NCBI GenBank assembly: GCA_036939755.1
Contig: JALLAZ010000227.1
Coordinates: 1 to 19,170 of the forward strand
Length of the DNA stretch: 19,170 bases
Source: Stephanodiscus triporus
Lineage: Eukaryota > Bacillariophyta > Thalassiosirophyceae > Thalassiosirales > Thalassiosiraceae
Direction of reading: 5' to 3'
Shown piece by piece: positions 1 to 8,371 of this stretch. The notes under the pieces were generated by a model that was not told the DNA's origin, made no database searches, and saw only the letters and a program-made list of their open reading frames with translations. Numbering within the stretch: the first letter of the stretch is position 1; every line of letters begins with the position of its first letter. A program made the position numbers and the translations under genes.

Positions 1-209
1 TCTGCCCTTCCTCTTCCCGCCAGAATAACTCACTAACAAAAAAAAGGAGGGCAGACTGCCCGGGGGCAGAAAAAAACGATTCCCATAGTAACAGCCTCCC
101 ACCCTCTCGGGGGCTATGACGCGGCCGCCAGCTACCACTCATAACACAAACCTCATCGCCGCCGCAGGCAGCAGCATGAAACAGCATCAACAAATCATTT
201 GCAATCGTC
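1..209. other. Upstream region with short inverted repeats
   Basis: Presumed promoter and 5' leader of the downstream ribonuclease gene. Bases 1-8 (tctgccct) pair with 48-55 (agggcaga), and 56-61/64-69 form a perfect 6-bp hairpin (ctgccc-gg-gggcag). An ATG at 176 opens a 30-codon reading frame that ends at 268, overlapping the main start at 210 in another frame; if the transcript begins upstream of 176 it could act as an inhibitory upstream ORF. No clear TATA element was recognised. Confidence 0.4.
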
Positions 210-1706
210 ATGGCGGGGAGGAGGCCACGTCTAGTTCACGAAGGGTCGCCCATCATCGAGGAAGGTGATGGCTGCTTCCGTCATTCTTCCGTTGCCGCGT
301 CTTCGTCATCTCATATTCACAATGTTGATCACGGTGCCCTAGAGCAAGGTACCGGCATCAGGAATAATTTTGGCAGCAGTCTTCTCGGTGCAGGAGGCGG
401 GGCCGCTTCCAGCAAATACAAACTCCAAACCAAGTTCGTCGTAGGAGGAGGGATTGATCCCCCCCCGGCCGGCGCCTGCCTCCGGCGTTCTTCCGGTGAC
501 ACGAATCCTTCCTATTTTCACTCTCGTGATTATCATCACGGGGCGGAGGAACGAGCTGACGATGTCCAAGAGGTTGACGGTAGAAATCTTCCTCACGAGA
601 GGGCGGGTGTCGTCGCCACTTCCAACGCGTACAAACTCCGAACCAAGCTAGTCGTGGGAGGAGGAGCATCGGACGAAAACGATGATTCAGACGATATTAT
701 GATGTTGGACGAAGATGAGTGCGATCACCATGGCAATCTCCACGATCAGCGCAGCGACATGGATGGCCTCTATCCGACTTCCCACGATTATGAATCGCAT
801 TGTCGTCATGAACTAAACAATGGACACACGGCGAATGGCGCGCTAGTAGAGCACCGGGAAAGAATGCGACAACATCCTAACGAATTTTACGCTGACGGCC
901 ACATCGACTTCGCGTCCAATAATCCGATGCACGATGAACCGACGCATGCTTCGATTCCCGCACCAATATACCACATGCCATCCCCGTCGATATCTCCCCT
1001 AGTCGTCCTCGACGGTGCGAATATTGCATACAACTACTCCGACTGCGTGAACCCTATCCGGCAAAGTCAGCGACGGCAGCCGGATCCTCGAGGGATACGC
1101 ATTGCGATCGAATATTTCTTGCAACATAACTGTCGAGTGCAAGCGGTGGTGCCCGTTTCTTGGTACCAGCTGAAGCCTCGCCCCGCCGATCAGTACCACC
1201 TGAACAACAGGGCCCGGGGAGACAGCGACGCGAAGATGGTCACAGAGGAGGTGGAGGAATTGCGCGGCATGCGTCAGGGGGGATTCTTGGTGGCCATACC
1301 CCCGGGAGATGATGACGATGCGTACGCGCTGGCCCTGGCCAGGAGGGAGGACGATCGAGTGCTGGAGCGACGACACCGAAGCGCGCAACACGATGAATCG
1401 ATGGGCATGGCCGAAGACGAAGCGTCGCGGCATTTGCCCTTGGGCGGATACGTCGTGTCGAACGATATGTTCCACGATGCCATTCGACGAGACGACAGCA
1501 GGCATCATCGCAACAAGCTTCCTCTAAATGCGGGATCCGTCTCTTTGAAGGGATGGCTTTCGAAAAAACGAATTTCCTATTCATTTGCCAATGTGGGAAT
1601 GACGTCGCAGATTGACGACCGAATTCGGTTGGATTTCGTGCCAAATCCAAGAAGTGATTTGATCGAGGCAATAGATGAATGCAGTCGTCTCAAGATTGGG
1701 ATGTGA
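210..1706 (+). CDS. Regnase/Zc3h12a-like NYN-domain ribonuclease
   Basis: Single-exon ORF of 498 residues. The C-terminal half (about 262-475) carries an RNase_Zc3h12a/NYN (PIN-like) domain: a first strand with VVLDGANIAY (acidic D268), then GGYVVSNDMFHD (D419, D423), then LKGWLSKKRISYSFANVG and a DFVPNPR end, in the same order as in MCPIP1/Regnase-1. These Asp residues correspond to the Mg-binding catalytic set of the family, so endoribonuclease activity on mRNA is plausible. The expected CCCH zinc finger downstream is absent. The N-terminal half is low-complexity, His/Asp/Ser-rich and probably disordered; it contains a 12-residue motif twice, YKLQTKFVVGGG (70-81) and YKLRTKLVVGGG (141-152). 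Start: the ATG at 210 is the first in frame. The domain call is firm; substrate and location are unknown. Confidence 0.82.
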   Translation: MAGRRPRLVHEGSPIIEEGDGCFRHSSVAASSSSHIHNVDHGALEQGTGIRNNFGSSLLGAGGGAASSKYKLQTKFVVGGGIDPPPAGACLRRSSGDTNPSYFHSRDYHHGAEERADDVQEVDGRNLPHERAGVVATSNAYKLRTKLVVGGGASDENDDSDDIMMLDEDECDHHGNLHDQRSDMDGLYPTSHDYESHCRHELNNGHTANGALVEHRERMRQHPNEFYADGHIDFASNNPMHDEPTHASIPAPIYHMPSPSISPLVVLDGANIAYNYSDCVNPIRQSQRRQPDPRGIRIAIEYFLQHNCRVQAVVPVSWYQLKPRPADQYHLNNRARGDSDAKMVTEEVEELRGMRQGGFLVAIPPGDDDDAYALALARREDDRVLERRHRSAQHDESMGMAEDEASRHLPLGGYVVSNDMFHDAIRRDDSRHHRNKLPLNAGSVSLKGWLSKKRISYSFANVGMTSQIDDRIRLDFVPNPRSDLIEAIDECSRLKIGM

Positions 1707-1973
1707 ACATGCCGCGATGTATCCAATGCATTTTCTCTCGTTTTTTTTCCCCAGCTGTCTCAAGGCATCTTTCACCAATTCTTCCGGGGTGACGAGACGA
1801 GCGTGTAAAGCACGTTGGACCAGTCGATCAAGAGCCTCTGCAATGACGACTCGAAATATGACGGCTGCGATTGGTAGAAGGAAGATTAAGAAAAAGTGTT
1901 GGAGGAAATCAATTGTGTGGACGAAGAACGGGGGCAAATTGAAGAAAGCCGAACCGTTGGATTGAATGTTCAT
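1581..1973 (-). CDS. Possible small membrane protein ORF, overlaps ribonuclease 3' end
   Basis: A 130-residue ORF convergent with, and overlapping by 126 bp, the ribonuclease gene. Residues about 10-45 are strongly hydrophobic (FFLIFLLPIAAVIFRVV), followed by an amphipathic segment with VTPEELVKDALRQLGKK, which reads more like real protein than the usual antisense shadow. No family was recognised. The part overlapping the ribonuclease (C-terminal 42 residues) may be spurious, for instance if the gene really ends or splices earlier. Transcript evidence would decide; treat as tentative. Confidence 0.3.
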   Translation of the reverse strand: MNIQSNGSAFFNLPPFFVHTIDFLQHFFLIFLLPIAAVIFRVVIAEALDRLVQRALHARLVTPEELVKDALRQLGKKNERKCIGYIAACSHPNLETTAFIYCLDQITSWIWHEIQPNSVVNLRRHSHIGK

Positions 1974-2090
1974 TGCTCAGCGAAGACGAGACTATTTTTG
2001 TCTCGATGAGACTCTACTCAGCTGGAGGTTTAGCAATGAAATCTTACGAAGTAAATCACCTATGAGTTACATACTCTGGTCGTCGTAGGT

Positions 2091-3619
2091 CTAAAATCCA
2101 ACCATTTCCATCATTTTGTTCTTGAGCATTTCCAACCGCTTTATCTCGGCGAAGTCGATTTCTTTCCCATCCTTGCCTACATATGGCCTTTTGAAAATCG
2201 TCGTTGCTTGCTTATTAAACAATTCCAAGGCATAGTAGTAGAGCATGACATCAAAATCTTCCTTCTTGGCGATGAGATTCCATTCTTCGCTGCCCCGCGC
2301 AAAAGTACTTGATCTTAATGTTCCCTCCAATTGCTTTGAATTTCTTCTCACGCACTCTCCTCCATCATCCTGATTTTCCAATCCATAATATGTTTCCAGT
2401 CGTCGTAACGTTTCTTCGAAGTATTCAGCAATACCTATCAAGAATTTGCGAGATAGAATACCTTTGGCAATCAGGAAATGATCCTCTGTCAGCTCCCCTG
2501 ATTTATCGTTAGTTAGAGATCGCACAACCCAATTGTCAATATGAACTGGACTTTCTAAATACTCCGCGAGACTTAAATGTTCCGAGTCAGAGCCATGTCC
2601 ATTTCGGGAGAGAAACAAATTCTGCACTCTAAGAACTGGGTGATTTAGTATCGTAAATGCTGCAAATAGGAGATAAATATATATGAGACGATAAATATAT
2701 ATGAGACTTGGATAAACCAATCGCGTTGATCAAGATAAAGGAATATCTACCTCGCCCTCTATGATGGGGTTTGAATAACATGATACCTTCCAAGAAGTAG
2801 CCGGTTGCAAATACATCAACAAGTCCCGTGCCAACTATATTAGCCGCTCGTGCTTTTGCAAGACCGCTTTGAGTTTGAGTATCGATATTGAGTACGCCAT
2901 CTATAAATGTAAGTGTCTGAAAAAATAGTCAGTAATATTTACATCAAAAGAATATGGTAGATGAAGAATTAGTAAGGTTAACGCATGGCCAGTTTACGTC
3001 TCACCTCAGGGTCCTTGACTTGTTCTGTACGGCGGAGGTTATAGCATTTTGTCATGATAGACTTCAGTTTGCCTCCATTTGACTTTGTCCATAAGTTTGC
3101 GGTGACAACCATAACGAGCTACGATTAAGATACACAGAACAGACCCATAAACAAACATCGAATGAAATCATCGATTACCTTGGGTACGACAAAAAAGAAT
3201 ATTGTTTCCCGCCCATTATATGGCTCGCGCGAATCTGCTAGCCAACTCAATGGATTGTCTTTGTGTCCGTCTGGAAGAGCGGACAAGTGTTCTCCCGCTG
3301 CACCGATCGTCACGAAGTACGGCTGGTAAGCATGTGCGGGAGGGTGAAACCCGCTACTCAAGAGAAACTGTTGATGCCCGCGATCTTGCTCGGCCGATCG
3401 CGACGTCGTCAATAAGAAACGGCCCGCGTTGGTGCGATTATGTTCTAGTTCCAATGTTGTAATCTCACTGCGTCGTGACGATGAAGGCGCAACTCTTCTA
3501 TCACATGAAGACGAGGATAAAAAAACGAACATGACGATCAACGCGAGAGCCGATAGAGGTTTATAATAACCTCGTCCCATGAAGGACGGCGAACGCAAAT
3601 TCGCCATCTGACGGGTCAT
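2091..3619 (-). CDS. Type II membrane sulfotransferase-family protein, probably degenerate active site
   Basis: Four exons joined by hand: 3619-3179, 3082-3005, 2916-2751, 2659-2091 (417 residues; introns 96, 88 and 91 bp, all GT..AG). A cytosolic N-terminus is followed by one membrane anchor (about 21-36), as in Golgi sulfotransferases. The fold follows the diatom sulfotransferase family: IFFFVVPK then a P-loop-like SNGGKLK across the first junction (146-153), YFLEG, GRAFTILNHPVLRVQNLF across the third junction, and a C-terminal helix pair ending in LYYYALELFNKQ. In carbohydrate sulfotransferases the 3'-phosphate of PAPS is held by an Arg and a Ser eight residues later (R-x-P-x5-S); here these are N234 and N242, and the P-loop lacks its Thr/Ser pair. 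Catalysis is therefore doubtful. The second exon fits best with the acceptor before 3082; an in-frame acceptor 36 bp earlier also exists. Confidence 0.72.
2672..2707. repeat. Perfect tandem duplication of 18 bp inside an intron
   Basis: Two adjacent identical copies of gataaatatatatgagac lie in the third intron of the sulfotransferase-like gene. Only one repeat pair is seen; it is most simply a recent replication-slippage duplication that lengthened the intron. Confidence 0.9.
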
Positions 3620-3843
3620 GATAGTTCGTTGGCAAGTGGAAACAGCATATTATTATCTATCGTACTAGCGGAGAAAATTGTACGAACATCATGTTCCCCA
3701 CACAAAAAATTTGGCATTTATTCAGTGTTGTATTATTCAGACATCTCCGTTAATTTCCCGCCAAAAATTAGAAGTAGGATTAGACCGCGCGCGCCGCTCC
3801 GAATCCTTTGCCCCCTCCCTCCGAAAGCCATCGACAGCATCCA

Positions 3844-4663
3844 AGATGTGCAAATCGTGCAAGGATGTCAAGTATTGCAGCGTGATGTGTCAGAGGCTGA
3901 ACTGGCCGAGACACAAATAAGAATGCAAGCAACGGGCCGCCAGGCTGCACGGCGAGTCCCTGTTCAAACAGCCGCCGCCTAAAGATGATTGTCCGATATG
4001 TGTCCTGCCAATGCTATTTGCATATGACTGTATGGCAACGTGCCTTCCATGCTGTGGGAAAGTTGTGTGTAATGGGTGTTGGTTTTCCTGTTATACATCC
4101 AGAAACCAAAAGTGTCGGTTTTGCAATGTAGATCATGAGGTTAAAAAAAATGAAATCTTAGCAGTTGACAAAACAAAGAAGTGAGCAACGATGCCCAGGT
4201 CAATCACTCAACTGGGTATTTATCATCACAATGGATTATTTGGTTTGCAGCAGGATTGGAATCAGGCGTATGAAGTCTCTGGACTTGGGCATCCGAGCTC
4301 GGGTCGAGTAATGCTCATTATCGAATCGCCGGTGCGTATTCTAAAGGATGGGGCATCGAGAAAGACATGAAGAAACCCGTTCATCACTTTGAACTTGCAG
4401 CCATGGCAGGGCATGAATTGGCAAGGTACTGCCTCGGGCACATTGAGTACAAATCTGGTAATATGGAATGAGCCATAAAACATTGGATTATTTCAGCATC
4501 AGCTGGTCATAGGGAGTCCATGCCAGCAATCCAAACATTGTTTGAAAGTGGACACGTCCAAAATGATGTGTATGAGCTGAGGTTGAAAGCCTACAATGAT
4601 TCCTGCAAAGAGATGAGGAACAAAGTGAGGGAGGATCTGCTAATTATGAAGAAAATGGGGTGA
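3844..4663 (+). pseudogene. Decayed MYND-RING-Sel1 repeat protein gene
   Basis: Three domains of a family expanded in diatoms can be followed through a broken frame. First is a MYND-type finger remnant (CKSCKDVKYCSVMC, then WPRHK). Next is a RING-like Cys cluster (DDCPICVLP, PCCGKVVCNGCW, CRFC). Last come Sel1-type helical repeats (QLGIYHHNGLFGLQQDW; AGHELARYCLGHIEY; SASAGHRESMPAI), ending at a natural-looking stop at 4661-4663. Breaks: TAA at 3918-3920 directly after PRHK, where an intact relative would read K (one A-to-T change); TGA at 4182-4184 with local frame disturbance to about 4200; a shift to another frame between about 4275 and 4295; TGA at 4469-4471. The 5' part, including the first zinc-binding Cys pair, is not recognisable. 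MYND and Sel1 modules mediate protein-protein contacts; no functional product is expected. Confidence 0.8.
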
Positions 4664-5167
4664 CACGTGGGTAGGTGTTTTCAGATTGTTATCCAGTGTA
4701 GGTGAAAGATATTTTGCAGGATTCGTGTATCTGCTGTGCGCTTCAGAGCTGCCCTCCTCTCTAGTTTGCAATCCTTTGTGTTTCTCAAGAGTGTAACTAA
4801 CTGATGACAAAGAGGTGATTCTGCTCTGCAGTATGTGGTCATTCAGTCTACCAGTTGTGCGGTGGTATTTATATGGCGACCATGTTACATGGTTGTTGAC
4901 AAATCCAAGCTCATGATCAATCATAAAACATAACAGGAACAGTTAATTTCGTGCAGTTAAATATACCCTCTGTGGACTAAATGCTGTCATGGTAAGGGAG
5001 AGAGAGAAACAAGTTCTTGTACCCTCGTGATGATTCTATATTCCAGAAGGACGATGCGGATCCATTCCGATCTCAAGAGATGCCCTCTCTTTTCATCATC
5101 ACATGTCTCCTGCATTGTAAATCCATAAGAATGTGCCACCGGACAAGCGAATATCGTTCCCCGCGTA
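4664..5167. other. Gene-free stretch, nothing recognised
   Basis: About 500 bp between the pseudogene and the 3' end of the ferredoxin gene. The open frames here are short and show no family resemblance. It presumably contains the 3' UTR of the ferredoxin transcript; no RNA gene, repeat or mobile-element end was seen. Confidence 0.5.
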
Positions 5168-5701
5168 TCAATGAGGTTTTGGCTTGTGCCCGTCCACGTA
5201 AAAATTTCTCGTCGCCTTCGGCAATGTGAAGACGCTCCCGTCCATGTACTCCCTCACCGTTATCTGACAGCCCAGCCTGCTGGTATGCGACAGGCCGAAG
5301 GCCATGTCCAACATGTCCTCTTCGTCCTCCCCGAGCGCTCCGTCGTCCGTCTCGCTCAGGATGCGATCGTACGTGTCCTGCTCCAGTATCACGTGGCACG
5401 TGGAGCAGGCGCACACGCCCTCGCACGCGCCCTCCATCTCGATTCCCGTGCGATGCGCGGCCTGGAGGAGGGTCTCCCCGACCCGGGCCGCGATGGGCGT
5501 CCTGCTCTCGTCGGGGTTGACGAATGTGAGGTTCACCGTTGGAGCGTCCGGTCCCGGACCGTCGCCGTGCCATCGCATTATCATTGTTCGGCCGTTCGGG
5601 ATGATTGTTGTTGGCCGGTCGACGACGAGGCCGCGATGTGCCGATAACCTCGTCAGGAGGCTTCTCTTGCACGACGCCGCCGTCCTGGAACGGTTGAGCA
5701 T
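5168..5701 (-). CDS. Mitochondrial adrenodoxin-type 2Fe-2S ferredoxin
   Basis: 177 residues from the ATG at 5701. The start was chosen because MLNRSRTAASCKRSLLTRLS is a typical Arg/Ser-rich, acid-free mitochondrial presequence; the same frame stays open to an ATG at 5860, but that extension looks like leader sequence. The ferredoxin domain spans about 55-172. Cluster ligands follow the C-x5-C-x2-C...C pattern: C93, C99, C102 (CEGVCACSTC) and C145 (SRLGCQI). The acidic EDEEDMLD helix is the usual docking face for ferredoxin reductase and partner proteins. Vertebrate and yeast relatives (FDX1/FDX2, Yah1) supply electrons for Fe-S cluster assembly, heme A and sterol chemistry in the matrix; such a role is inferred. 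Unusual: an additional Cys (C97) sits inside the cluster loop, where many relatives have Leu. Confidence 0.92.
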   Translation of the reverse strand: MLNRSRTAASCKRSLLTRLSAHRGLVVDRPTTIIPNGRTMIMRWHGDGPGPDAPTVNLTFVNPDESRTPIAARVGETLLQAAHRTGIEMEGACEGVCACSTCHVILEQDTYDRILSETDDGALGEDEEDMLDMAFGLSHTSRLGCQITVREYMDGSVFTLPKATRNFYVDGHKPKPH

Positions 5702-6016
5702 GATGGATTTTTTGATAGACTCGCTTTCGTTCGTGGTCTGAATTGGCCCGCCGGTCGCAACCGATGGGATGCGCGCGCGAAGGCGACGAGATGAGTGTTC
5801 GGTGGACCGAGCGACGGCTTTTTTTTGTGGTGCTTGTGCGTGGAAAGGCGTCCCGCCCAATATCGTACTAGCACATTACGCACGCTACTATGATAGTACA
5901 CATCTACATACATACGTGCACATATACTTGTACTCTACTTAGGTAAATACATAAAAGCAACACACCGTTTGAGAAGGTGCCTCTGATCTCTGGGTGTTCG
6001 GTCGGACGCGTAAAGG
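5702..6016. promoter_or_regulatory. Divergent promoter region between ferredoxin and glycosyltransferase
   Basis: 315 bp between two start codons pointing away from each other, so it must hold the 5' leaders and promoters of both genes. The middle (about 5868-5960) is AT-richer, with tacatacatac-like repeats. No specific factor site was identified. Confidence 0.45.
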
Positions 6017-8257
6017 ATGGCAGTGATATCGAGCAGCAACGGCACTGGCCACCATGCGCGAGTCAAGTCGGCCACCGCCCCGCGCTGGCTGCGCATCCTG
6101 CCGCATCTCCTGGCCCTGTTCCTCGCGTCGTCGACGTCCTTCTACGCGGGGGTGTTGACGGGTATGCACGTCCTGAGAGTCCGCGGCGATGGCGGCGAGG
6201 GTTGCGCGGCGACCGCCAGGCCGAACAACGGCGACGACGGGATGATGGAATTCGATCGACGGGTGTCCGCGGAGGTGGAGCGTCGACTCGCGACGATGCC
6301 CGGGCGGGGACGACCCCCGACGAGAGGGGGGGCGGAGGCGATGCCGGCGGCGGCGGTCGCGGCGGGCGACGACGAAGGCGACGAAGGCGACGAGGAGGGG
6401 GAGGAGGAGGAGGGGGGGGGGGGGGGGGCAAACGGCAACGGGGGGATTGCCGACGAAGACGACGTCGGCGGCCGTGGCGACGACGACAGGGAATCGAGGC
6501 GGCGATTCCCGTCGACGATGTCGAAGGTCGCCTACGGCGCCTCGCTCGTGCGCAAGAACGACTTCCTCGCCCTATTCGACTACGGCATACCGAGGCCGCC
6601 GTCGAAGCGACTCGAGGAGAGCGATCCGGGGAAGGACGAGGTGCTGCTGATATACGGCGCCGCCAGGGCGCTCCCGGACGTGGGCTCGGCGGCGGCAACG
6701 TACGTGGGCGACGGGGGAGGCGGCGATCGACATCCCCCTCGCATGTCGGCGGCGGACGCCACGAGGAACTGCGGCGGCCTGAACGTGATATACACCGAAA
6801 CGCACGACGCGGGGCTGCATCAGTGCACGGCCGTCGTCGGGAACTTCGAGAGCTATCACGTCCAGCGCTGGCTGAGGATGGATCCAGAGACGCACGCGAG
6901 GCTCGACACGACGTATCCCCTCACGCCCGTGGGCCGAGGACTGCAGACGAACGGGCAGGACAAATTCTCGGCGCCGGGGGATACGCACGCGTTGCGGAGT
7001 CAGGAGCTGCTCGAGACTTATTTTTCGAGGCTGGGGGAGACGATGGAAAGGTTGGGACCGATCGCCAAGGCATGCGGCGGAAGCGATAACACCGTGATCG
7101 TGATGGTTTGCAACACGGGGCAGGTCGATTTGCTAATAAATTTCATCTGCTCGGCGCGCGCGCGGGGGTTCGGTAACATCGTAGACGAGAAAGTGCTCGT
7201 CTTCGCCACGGACGAGGGAGTGCTGAAGATCGCGCAAAGTTTGGGCTTGAATGCTTTCTACGATGAGGAGGTGAGTTCGCGTTTGCCTTATGCACGCAGA
7301 CATGATGTGCAAAATCTACAACTGACACAAAAACGTAAAAATTACGACAAACTATCGCGTTAAATCATTCTCAGATATTCAAGGATATGCCAGAACATGA
7401 AGCTCGAGTCTATGGGGACAGGACATTCACACAAATGATGTATGCCAAAGTTGTAACCGTCCAATTAATCAATAGAATGGGTTACGATGTCTTGTTTCAA
7501 GGTAAGCTCGTGATTTCTTCGTCCAGGGTTATCGTTGCATCCGCCACCTCACTCGAAATCTGCGTTGGTGCCGTTTTTCGCCTCCGTATGCACCCCCAAA
7601 GATGTTGATATGGTTTGGTACAAGAATCCACTGTCGTTTTTTCATGACAAAACCAGTGCGTTGTATGCATTTGATATATTATTCCAAGACGATGGCGCTC
7701 GCTCCCAACGCTACGCGCCTTACAGCGCAAATACGGGATTCTACTACGTACGAAACAACGATAAGACGAAGTTTCTGTTTCGATCGCTACTTTTTCTCGG
7801 GGACATGGTGCTATCGATGAACAGTCACCAACAAGCGATGGGCGTGCTCCTGGACGAGCACAGTTCCCTGACAGGTTTAAGAGTCAAAACTCTGTCGGCG
7901 TACGATTTCCCGGGAGGTTACCATTACCATCGCAAGAAGGAGATTCCCGTGATGAAGGACATAGTCACTGGAAAGTACGTGCCGTATCTATTCCACATGA
8001 GCTGGACGACCAACAAATCCAATAAGTTGGTCTTCTTTCAGCAGATGGGACTGTGGTACACCAAGAAAGAGTGCGAGGGCGGAGGCGGTGTGAGTGTAGC
8101 GGAGAAGGCGAAAGGCAAGGGGGAATTCGATTCAGCGTGCTGCTCGGCGGAGCCGTTGATCACGTGTCACTACAAGGACAAACCGAGCGTAGAAGAGTGC
8201 AAACATGTCTCAGTTCCGTCAATTGATGGGGGGAAGAAGGGGAAGTCATTTTGGTAA
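6017..8257 (+). CDS. Golgi-type nucleotide-diphospho-sugar transferase (GT77-like)
   Basis: Three exons: 6017-7270, 7375-7501, 7602-8257 (678 residues; introns 104 and 100 bp; donors GTGAGT and GTAAGC, acceptors CAG and AAG). A basic N-terminus and one hydrophobic anchor (about 24-48) give type II topology. Then comes a long acidic/Gly-rich spacer, followed by the nucleotide-diphospho-sugar transferase domain of Pfam PF03407 (about 360-640): VIVMVCNTGQVDLLINFICS, KVLVFATDEG, then GYDVLFQDVDMVWYKNP, in which the DxD metal/nucleotide-sugar motif D461-V-D463 is assembled exactly across the second intron. ANTGFYYVRNN and FHMSW follow as in the family. Relatives in plants (RGXT, RRA/XEG113) transfer xylose or arabinose in the Golgi; donor and acceptor here are unknown. 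A 17-G run at 6412-6428 encodes poly-Gly in the spacer. Confidence 0.88.
6412..6428 (+). repeat. Homopolymer of 17 G in coding sequence
   Basis: An uninterrupted G tract in the spacer of the glycosyltransferase, coding about residues 132-137 (Gly). The frame is intact with 17 bases; a length change not divisible by three would shift everything downstream, so both sequencing error and real slippage matter here. Confidence 0.9.
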
Positions 8258-8371
8258 CACAATAACGTGGATCGAGTTTGTAAATTAGACACTGTATTAT
8301 GCACTATTTGACACACAAGTAAGGCTTGGTCGTTGAATATCAGTAGCGTTCATGTCACAGGCAGCGACGAA

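Noticed and set aside
5702..5860. N-terminal extension of the ferredoxin to an ATG at 5860
   Set aside because: The internal Met at 5701 starts a textbook mitochondrial presequence; the extension would bury it behind 53 residues of unstructured sequence.
5977..7089. 370-residue Arg/Gly-rich ORF on the plus strand
   Set aside because: Shifted frame of the glycosyltransferase first exon; composition is that of a repeat shadow.
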